A program made the position numbers and the translations under genes. From Pictodentalium vernedei (taxonomy: Eukaryota; Mollusca; Scaphopoda; Dentaliida; Dentaliidae), in assembly GCA_031216915.1 (NCBI GenBank), contig CM062292.1:205179262-205243261 (forward strand): a stretch of DNA of 64,000 nucleotides, in the 5' to 3' direction. The notes beneath the pieces are model-generated. The model was not told the DNA's origin. It made no database searches and saw only the letters and a program-made list of their open reading frames with translations. Below are positions 56,826 through 64,000 of this stretch, in pieces (the first letter of the stretch is position 1; every line of letters starts with the position of its first letter).

Positions 56826-57254
56826 TAACGCGGTTCCTATTGTTAGATTTACAATGATAAGGTATTACATTTACATTACCACATTTAGTCCCATGATGTT
56901 ACATGTATGTTCGTAATGTTTGGAGTAAGGCACTCTAAAACAACAACATCGATTCATAATCTTACATATTGAGCATGAATGCTGTAGTTCCCCAAAGTTA
57001 TGTGCAGGAGAATTTCGTATAAACGAAAGAAACCCGGAGTGTCCGGTACAGGTCAGGTGGCTCTTGCAAGCTGACTCAAGGTTTCTGCCTCTCACCTTGT
57101 TCTGTTTATAGCCAACCAATTCCTGTAAGCATCTATTTAGAGTGTAGATATGGTTTCTCACCAGGAGAGTACAAGAATAGCTTTTACCCATATCAACATT
57201 TAGCAACATTTTTTAAATTTCTTACGTGTATAGAACATTAAAAACACATACGGT
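56826..57254. other. No gene recognised
   Basis: A 112-codon minus-strand ORF (56871-57209) has no recognisable domain. Confidence 0.45.
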
Positions 57255-57454
57255 TTAACACTTTGAACCCGAAATAGTGCTTTCCGGTCCAAAACATGGT
57301 ATAACATCCTGCATAAAGTGGGATGGCGTCATAGTGAATGTGTGGGGTAGACCAATAAATATTAAGTGGTCTACCCTCAAATAATGAATATAGACTGTTC
57401 CAATTGCTGTCATTGAACTGACTTGGGAGATACTACCAGGGTTCAAAGGATTAA
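57255..57454 (-). mobile_element. Family C MITE (C5)
   Basis: TTAACACTTTGAACCC left; GGGTTCAAAGGATTAA right. GGTAGACCAATAAATATT and TCCAATTGCTGTCATTGAAC are in the inverted order of C3. Confidence 0.75.
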
Positions 57455-57469
57455 CAACAATGTTTACTC

Positions 57470-57557
57470 ATTACCTAACATGACTGGAATGCGACACTTT
57501 CAAACACATATTTCTTGGATATAAAAACACTTTTTTGTGGGGGGGGGGGGGGGGGGG
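57470..57557 (+). mobile_element. Family A left-end fragment ending in a poly-G run
   Basis: ATTACCTAACATGACTGG, GCGACACTTTCAAACAC and TTCTTGGATA follow the A left arm, then G19 replaces the rest. Confidence 0.5.
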
Positions 57558-57599
57558 AGAAGTCAACGAAACTTTCGGCAGTCAGGCTCTCTCTCGAAC

Positions 57600-58085
57600 T
57601 GGAACATATTCTAGAAGTTGGTTTCTGCTCTCTAATTAAAATTTCCTTCAACCAATCCCAACCACACTTGACATGTCGGCTGGGTGTGATGAAAGAAAGG
57701 ACATTCATTTTGATGTCATTATGTCAAAGGTGAAGGTCACAATAACCTTCAACTTACAAATTTTCCCTGTTTCCGCTTTCCAATTAAAATCCCTCTTAGA
57801 CGCTGGAAACCAAACTCGACATATGGGTTAAGTATGATGTGAGGAAGAACCATATTTATTTCTGGGTCATTGTGCCAAAAAAGGTCAAGGTAACAGTGAT
57901 CTTTAACTTGAAAATTTTCTGCTTTTCATTCCACAGTTAACGATTTGCTGTGCCGATCGCAACCAAACTTGACAGGTGGGCTGAGTATGATGAAAGGAAG
58001 AATCCTATTTATATTGGGGTCATTGTGTCCAAGGTCAAGGGTACAGTGACCTTTAACTTACATTTTTGTCTGGTTTCCAACCTAT
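57600..58085 (+). repeat. Three ~150-bp tandem units with TCAAGGTCA boxes
   Basis: Each unit has CCAAAC/ACACTTGACA, GGCTGGGTGTGATGA-like sequence, GGGTCATTGTG, then AAGGTCAAGG-TNACAGTGACC-TTTAACTT. The first unit reads AAGGTGAAGGTCACAATAACC. Units are 65-80% alike by eye. The AAGGTCA words match nuclear-receptor half sites. Confidence 0.75.
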
Positions 58086-58186
58086 AAAGTACCGCTGGAC
58101 CGACGTATCAGAGCGTTTTTTTCGGGGAGGGATTAGCCACCTCCGTGCAGTTTTATTCTCATGATAGTTTGAGTGATGTGTCATAT

Positions 58187-58255
58187 CGTCCCCTGAGTGC
58201 CAATGTGTTCTATGTGCCTACTGGCACATAGAACACATTGGAACTCAGGGGACGA
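58187..58255. mobile_element. 69-bp palindromic mini-element P (copy 3)
   Basis: The best preserved copy: CGTCCCCTGAGTGCCAATG to CATTGGAACTCAGGGGACGA, with a one-base mismatch between arms. Flanked by TAT on both sides. Confidence 0.85.
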
Positions 58256-58258
58256 TAT

Positions 58259-58664
58259 CGCGGTTCTCATCAATATCAATTCGTTAAAGGATAATGCACG
58301 AGACCCATGGTATTCCACTATGCATTTTGGCGAAACAGGGCACGGGCTACTTACTTTACCCCAACCTCAGAACAAGGGACGCAGCTACTCCCTCCTTGCG
58401 TCCTACTTCCGGCGCCATTGTTTATGTGAAGTGACAATACCAAAGACAAATAAACGTCCTATGTTATTACATTCAGGATTTTTCTGCTGTAACCAAAAAA
58501 TTAAAGTTTTGACTACAACATTCTACAGAATTGTTTTTCGTCCGCTTCTAAAAATAGGTTGAAATCAACCATCGGCCCTTTAAATGATGTGACAATTCCC
58601 CAGTAGGTAAATTGTTATGTCTTTTAAAATGCTGACGATTCGTGTCAATTATTTGTACCCACGG
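58259..58664. other. No gene recognised
   Basis: A 121-codon ORF begins inside element P and has no recognised domain. Confidence 0.5.
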
Positions 58665-58780
58665 GTATCTGCATGTAATCGTGACCCAGTGGCTAAGGCA
58701 TTGGACTACCAAAAAGGTCCAGGGTTTGATCCCCGCCAGAGGAAACTGCGTTGCGTCCTTGGGCAAGACACTTCACCCTT
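58665..58780 (+). mobile_element. tRNA-derived SINE, head half
   Basis: CAGTGGCTAAGGCATTGG (A box) and AGGGTTTGATCCCCGCC (B box), then GCGTTGCGTCCTTGGGCAAG and ACACTTCACCC, where a B-type MITE takes over. Confidence 0.8.
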
Positions 58781-58915
58781 TACCTAACGAATCGCCCTCA
58801 TCCGCCCGCGTAATATACAAATTGAGCAGTTTAAAAAATTATTTTTTTCAAAATATTTCAACAAAACCATATCATGTGACCCTTCATTGGAACCAGCTCA
58901 TTGAGCTTTTACCCA
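58777..58915 (-). mobile_element. Family B MITE, half copy (B6)
   Basis: CCCTTTACCTAACGAATCG through ATTTCAACAAAACCATATCA to GGAACCAGCTCATTGAGCTT, then stops. The second arm is missing beyond the palindrome centre. Confidence 0.8.
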
Positions 58916-59003
58916 CAGTAGATCTTATTCGAGGCACGGCAAAAAATATTCTCTGAAGATGATCTAAGATTCCGTACCTGTTTGTGTAAACTGACAATCT
59001 GTT

Positions 59004-59121
59004 TTAATCCTTTACCCAACGCAGACGATATCAAAATTTATTATTTTAAATATCATTTTTTTAAATTTTTCAAAAGATTTTAACAAAACCATATCATGTG
59101 ACCCCTCATTGGAACGAGCTC
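59004..59121 (+). mobile_element. Family B MITE, half copy (B7)
   Basis: TTAATCCTTTACCCAACGC through the GATATCAAAATTTATTATTT arm to CATTGGAACGAGCTC, ending exactly at the symmetry centre. SINE sequence follows at once. Confidence 0.8.
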
Positions 59122-59215
59122 AATTCGCATCAATGGTTCACTTGTTTTCAACCAATGCTAACCCTGCTTGTGTGAAGTTAGTGCGCTTAGTACGTTGGGT
59201 AGTCTGACGTCGAGG
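59122..59215 (+). mobile_element. tRNA-derived SINE, body fragment
   Basis: TTTTCAACCAATGCTAACCC and TGCTTGTGTGAAGTTAG continue the SINE interrupted at 58780; the segment between CACTTCACCC and GTCGATGG is gone. Confidence 0.7.
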
Positions 59216-59644
59216 TTTGGTATGAAAATTCTTAACCCTCGTTCACATAAGTCGATCTCAAAGACTCAATTTGATTGAACTCGATTCAGAAATTTCATAC
59301 AAAATTATTACTCATTAGAGATCCCTCTGTATCTTAATAATCCCCCCCCCTCCCCCCTTTTGTCTTACTTTCGCTGTAACACTGATAAATAACCTCCATG
59401 AACAATAAGTGAGCATTATATTATGAATGACCGGGCATTACTCGGGCATCAGACGGCATTCCATTTAATTATACACATTTATTGTTCTCATACAAACATT
59501 CAACCTGGACTGACCCACTTTTTCCTCGCAGTTCTTTTGAAACATCCGTGCTGATGTCTTCGATAAATCTATTCCCAAAGATAACTCTCCAATCGAATTA
59601 TTCATTTCCCTCAATGTGATCAAATTACTTCATTTTATTTCGCA
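59216..59644. other. No gene; poly-C at 59342-59357
   Basis: Nothing recognised beyond the homopolymer. Confidence 0.5.
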
Positions 59645-59897
59645 TTAACCCTTTACCTAACCTGAAAAGCAGACGACACTTGCAAAAATAATTCTTGAAT
59701 AACTAATTTTTTTAATTTTTTGTCTCAAAAACATAGGTTATGACCCCTCGTTGGAACGAGCTCAACGAGCTCGTTCCAACGAGCGGTCATAACCTATGTG
59801 TTTGAGACAAAAAATGAAAAAAAATAATGAAAATTAGTTGGCGATTTTTGAGAATAGCGCTGCCCGGTTTTGGCCGTTACGTTAGGTGAAGGGTTAA
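59645..59897 (+). mobile_element. Family A MITE (A13)
   Basis: TTAA at both ends; stem mismatch GAGCGGTC opposite GACCCCTC. Left arm AACCTGAAAAGCAGACG. Confidence 0.85.
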
Positions 59898-59949
59898 AAC
59901 ACGAATTTAATGTGAAACGGGTATTAAGTCATGAAATACACTCAGGATA

Positions 59950-60384
59950 ATCGGTCAGATAATGATCGAGGGCTTTCTCTCCACCATTATCTGACCGTGG
60001 CCCTCCTGTATTATCCTTCACGGAGCGGAATTTTTTTAGCGGTACCCTTGTTTATATACATCTGCCACAAAGATATTCGTGTACGTTCAGGTCCATGCAT
60101 GTGTTTAGAGGACTTTCTAAGGAATATAGGGGATGAGAAGATAATGCGTCCTTGCTTGTGGTGCTATATTAGTACTGGGAAACTCGGCTTTAAAATGGGT
60201 AACAGGTTATTTTCGATATCTAAAAATATCTACAATAGTAATAATTTTTCATTATTTGTTTTCCAAATACGTGAAGATTTGTTTTTAAATACGTGTGAAC
60301 AACAAAAATAACGAATTATTATCGCATTTTTAGACATCGAAAATAACATGTCACCTATTTAAAAACAAAGTTTCCCATTACTTA
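59950..60384. repeat. Hairpin and a larger inverted repeat
   Basis: CGGTCAGATAATG and CATTATCTGACCG (59952-59996) form a short hairpin. At 60176-60384 arms of about 60 bases (GGGAAACTCGGC, TTAAAATGGGTAACAGGTTA, TTTTCGATATCTAAAAATAT) mirror the sequence ending AAAGTTTCCCATT. The spacer holds an unrecognised ORF. Confidence 0.65.
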
Positions 60385-60680
60385 TGAAGTACAATAAGTG
60401 TATTAACTTATTCCGTGTCATGGTCATTCCATTTTCTAACATTATCGAAGAAGCAAGTTACTTCGATATCATGTTGTGAGCGATGGCTGCATTCTGGCTT
60501 TTGGTCGGCGATGGTCCGACTATCGCAACAACAGGGCCAATAACCCTAGCATGTTGTGAATATATTTAAACTACCATTCCCTTATTAAGTCATCCAACAA
60601 AGTTGGAATGGCATTAAGTCATTCAACGAAGTTGGAATGACTTATCAAAAGTTTGAAGCCATTGTTATGTTTTACAGGTA
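60385..60680. other. Short direct repeats only
   Basis: TTAAGTCATCCAACAAAGTT, GGAATGGCATTAAGTCATTC and AACGAAGTTGGAATGAC are imperfect copies of a unit of about 30 bases at 60585-60645. TATCGAAGAAGCAAGTTACT is part of a small palindrome at 60442-60470. Confidence 0.5.
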
Positions 60681-61313
60681 CCTCACTCCTCCAGTGACAC
60701 CCCTACCCAACAAACAACAAAACATAGCAATACATTTAAATCATAGGCGGCAAAAGGAATCATTTTTGGAGTGCATGACCGTTTTTTTCCACACTGTCCA
60801 AAAATAGTTCACGCTTTGACGTTAATACCGATCGAGAGTTGGTAAACATCAGAATTACATTTCAATCCACAGAATTCAACCCTTAGGACATATTAGTACT
60901 CGTGGTGTCAAATACAAAGGTGAACAATTTTGAAAATCTGATGTCAGACACCAAAGATATGATGTAAACAACAACTGGGCTATCCCCGACACCTCCGGTG
61001 ACAATCCTACACCCAAACTGCAAAACATAGCCCAAACTTTAAATCACGGGCGTTAAAAGGAATAATCTTGGGAGTGCAATGCCGCATTGGCATAGACGTC
61101 ATAATGTTACCAATGTTTGGACAGTGGTCCACAAATTGGTAACATTATGACGTCCATACCCATCGAGCATTGGGATACATCAAATTAAATATCAGTCCAT
61201 CGAGTTGAAGTTTGAGAAGTTTTAGTACTTGTGGTCCCAAATACAAAGTTTAAACAATTTTGAAAACCAGACGTCACTACCGCAGATATAACGTAAACAA
61301 CGCCTGGGGTGCC
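60681..61313 (+). repeat. Tandem duplication, two ~305-330-bp units
   Basis: Unit 1 from 60681 and unit 2 from 60985 share CCTCC-GTGACA, AAACATAGC, TTTAAATCA-GGCG, AAAAGGAAT, GGAGTGCA, ATCAATCCA-like sequence, TAGTACTCGTGGT, CAAATACAAAG and ACAATTTTGAAAA. Unit 2 alone has a full hairpin, GACGTCATAATGTTACCAAT and mirror, at 61095-61155; unit 1 retains only a half. Confidence 0.75.
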
Positions 61314-62055
61314 ACTCGACATTTGGGAAACATAATCACAATAAAAATTACGCCCAAATGGCGTTCACTGCTTCGTTGGATGACTTCTGGAAATTCGCTG
61401 CGCGATTTCAAAACAATTTAATAATTTCTTGGAAATCGTTCTTAAAAATACGAGGTCGCTCTTTGCCATTATGAAACAGGATAAAGCCTCTCCCTTTGTT
61501 TGTTCGGAAACACGTGCTTTGCTCTTTGTTGCACCTTGCATGACTATTTCGTGACTTATACAATGTCGAAACGCTATTGTCAATATCATAAAAAACAACA
61601 GATGCAGATCCTTGAGACTTAATGTTTATTACCGGCAACAATTAAACAACACCAGGAACCGGGTCTATTAAACATTCAGAGGGAAAGATGATATATTACC
61701 CCAAACATGAACGTCACGATTTTTTCTGGCCTAAAACAAACAGATACGTAGCGATCAATACATGTAGCTGTGAAACATCGTTTTTTCGACATTTAGAATC
61801 TAATGTAATCATGTATTCGATAACAAGAATTGTCTCCTGGAAAGCAGAAAAGAGCAAACAGTTTAACGTCAACAACAATTACTGTGTCAGTGCCATTACT
61901 ACACTGTTACGATCTCTAATTAAAGCCCACTGCCGAACTCTGTTTGTGTCACCTTTTCTGTTATCCACTTTGTAATGGAAAATATTGCTATTACTCAACC
62001 TTCCTTGTCCGATGGCAAACATGAAGACCAGCTGGTGATACACTGCTTACCATTC
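61314..62055. other. No gene recognised
   Basis: Two overlapping minus-strand ORFs at 61365-61641 and a 95-codon plus-strand ORF show no known domain. Confidence 0.45.
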
Positions 62056-62080
62056 GCTCTCTCTCTCCTTTCTCTCTCTC

Positions 62081-62112
<32 letters not shown>

Positions 62113-62113
62113 A
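62056..62113 (+). repeat. (CT)n microsatellite
   Basis: CT units with CCTTT interruptions. It generates spurious Leu/Ser and Arg/Glu ORFs. Confidence 0.95.
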
Positions 62114-62176
62114 TGTATATACGTGCAAATGTTTGTTTACGATTGTATAAATGTTGTAACTTAGACCGTATAGTAT

Positions 62177-62420
62177 ACAGTACGGACACCGTGGACTGGT
62201 CACTTTCCACGGGTGGGCAATATTTCCGCGGACGCAATAATATTTGGTCCCAAACATTAATTAGAGGAATAATCATCAAAAGTATAATTAATGAAGCACC
62301 GAGTACAACCCGGTGCTTCATTAATTAAAAATTTGCTGATGATGAGTTTTATTACCAGGTAAACGCATGCGTAGCCATCACTTCCTACCCGTGGATTACG
62401 ACCAGTCCACGGCCACTGTA
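62177..62420 (+). mobile_element. Foldback MITE, family G (G4), complete
   Basis: TACAGTACGGACACCGTGG left and GTCCACGGCCACTGTA right, so TACAGT-type ends are visible on both sides. Hairpin GAAGCACCGAGTACAACC-CGGTGCTTC in the centre. Best copy for defining the family's ends. Confidence 0.8.
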
Positions 62421-63206
62421 CCGCACATTACTTGGTTTTAATGATCTCTTAAACTTCAAATATAGAGAAAATAAAAAACCAGCATCATCAGAACAAACGA
62501 CAAATAATTACTCTTTCGGCGCCATTACAGCACAGTGACGAGCTCTTATTAAAATCCACTGTCGACAATTCTCTTTGTTTTACCTTTTCTGTTATCCGAA
62601 AGAACAGCCCCCACGAACAATAAGCGTTCATTATTTTTAAAAATAACCGTGTATTCTTAGGAGAATGACAGCGATTTTTTATTTAATACACAGTTATTGT
62701 TCTATTACATTCAACCTGACCAAAACGAGTTTTTATTCGAGTTTCTACGGAAACATCCGTGCTCAGCATGATGTTGTCTTCGTTGAGTTATCTTGAACTC
62801 ATTTATCAACTATTCACATTTTGAGTTTTTATTCTCCCCGGTGTGACCAAATTATCTTTTCGTATCAAAACAAACATTTAATGTGAAGTATGTGATAAGT
62901 GAGATAATATACTCACCAAGCATATTTGGGCACAGAATGGTCTCGGGTTTCGCCATCGACTATTATCTGGTCGAATACCTGGGATCAGGCTCGTGTTATA
63001 TCTTAACATAAAAATATTCTAGTTACGTTTCATATGTTAGGCTTTTCCAGCGTATTTTGACACATTCGTCTCTATAAGTGCAGGATTTTTATGGCAATGG
63101 ACCCAAAGGTCAGTTTTTTTTTAAAAATTTCACACAGGAATATAACTGCTTACACACCAATTCCTTTGTCTTCTCCGGGTTGGTAAGAGACTTGAAATAC
63201 CCGATA
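62421..63206. other. No gene recognised
   Basis: AT-rich; words around 62630-62760 (ATTTAATACACAGTTATTGT, CATTCAACCTGACC) resemble 59460-59510, suggesting another diverged dispersed repeat. Confidence 0.45.
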
Positions 63207-63220
63207 GAACAATAGACCAG

Positions 63221-63243
63221 GTGTTCAAGTCACTTGAACACCT
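63221..63243. repeat. Short perfect palindrome
   Basis: GGTGTTCAAGT-C-ACTTGAACACC, inside weaker flanking complementarity (TGGTAAG and CTTACCA). Confidence 0.7.
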
Positions 63244-63295
63244 GTACTCACTTACCATACCTGGGCCCGTGCGTTCTGTGAATTGGCGTGTTAGT

Positions 63296-63437
63296 TACTA
63301 ACCTCGCTGACGGTATTCATGAATTTGAACACCCTGCCAACGTGCTGCAACACCTCGCAGCTTCGCGGCTCGGCGTCACATACCACACGTTGGCAGGTTG
63401 TTGAAATTCATGAATACCGACAGCGAGGTTAGTAACA
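63296..63437. mobile_element. Foldback element with ~40-bp arms
   Basis: TACTAACCTCGCTG, CGGTATTCATGAATTT and CCTGCCAACGTG mirror CACGTTGGCAGG, AAATTCATGAATACCG and CAGCGAGGTTAGTA. The centre contains CAGCTTCGCGGCTCGGCG. Single copy. Confidence 0.75.
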
Positions 63438-64000
63438 TTTGCGCACTGTCCAGGATTCATCCGGGTTGTTATTGCTTGGAAGTACTGTATCGCTACTAAA
63501 GTTTGGGTTTGATTTCTGGAAAAGGGGATCATCTAATCTGGTAACTGTATCTTTATCGTCATCAACATACTGGTCTTCTGGTGAAGCTGATTCTTTATTT
63601 TCTTCACTGATTTGAAACAGATTGCATATTATGTAATAAATTTGTTTAATCCCCAGTTATGTTTTTTTTGTCAAGATGTCGTGCAGATATATTAGACACA
63701 TTCCTACAATGTTTTTTACAAGTCTTAACCTTGAATATATTGGACAGTCGGTTAAATCACAACGTTTATTAAAGTGATAAAGTTGTGCACAGTAATTTAT
63801 ATCCATGTCTCACGTGACAATTATTACAAGAGATAAATGTTTGATGTTGACGTTTGAATCATTGTTGTGTAACTTAACACACGTACTATGCTAATTAAAG
63901 AACATCATTTAAAATTGTTGGTAATATTTAAAAACACATAAAACCTAAATTTGGTGAATAAGGGGAAATAGGCGTGGTCTGGAGGCATGTTGTTAACTAT
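63438..64000. other. No feature recognised
   Basis: AT-rich to the end of the window. Confidence 0.5.

Noticed and set aside
59931..60311. 126-codon ORF as a gene
   Set aside because: It lies across a hairpin and one arm of a large inverted repeat, with no domain and no conserved motif.

Overview
The window looks like intergenic or intronic DNA from an invertebrate animal nucleus, probably a marine lophotrochozoan such as a mollusc. It is AT-rich and has no operons or long ORFs. It carries tRNA- and 5S-derived SINEs with (AATA)n tails, remains of Tc1/mariner-like and PIF/Harbinger-like transposases, long homopolymer and dinucleotide runs, and many foldback MITEs. The organism call is an inference. 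It rests on the repeat types and on one exon resembling an AA15 lytic polysaccharide monooxygenase, a family found in invertebrates.

The dominant feature is a dense set of short nonautonomous transposons with TTAA at both ends, matching the TTAA target duplication of the piggyBac superfamily. Five families were recognised by eye. Families A and B (about 230-250 bp, termini TTAA-CCCTTTACC) share termini and a palindromic centre (GTTGGAACGAGCTC plus its mirror) but have unrelated arms. Family C has CCCTTTGAAC termini, D has CTCTTTGCATGC termini and E has a CAAACAAGAT stem. They are scattered over the whole window. Other foldback families are G (CCGTGGACTGG termini), F (CACTCTAAAATCAG), H (GGATATCTACGC), I, L and N, plus a minute 60-69 bp palindrome P with 3-bp target duplications.

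Broken protein-coding transposon remains lie at 6962-7777 (transposase-like, between newly noticed inverted repeats at 6524 and 8014), 17238-17830 (Harbinger-like), 24668-25534 and 44203-45207 (two Tc1-like elements), and possibly 34079-34306 (reverse-transcriptase-like). All show frameshifts, stops or lost catalytic residues.

Candidate host exons are few: a signal-peptide exon of an AA15-like enzyme at 39811-39963 with a consensus donor site, and two duplicated fragments resembling the end of a fucolectin/F-type lectin domain near 50.5 and 51.0 kb. The longest clean ORF, 3001-3717, encodes a basic, proline- and acid-rich protein that is more likely transposon-encoded than a host gene. SINEs sit at 18.7, 27.8, 28.3, 50.1, 51.4 and 58.7 kb and share a body with interchangeable heads.

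All repeat boundaries were read by eye and may be off by several bases. Stretches called empty mean only that nothing was recognised.
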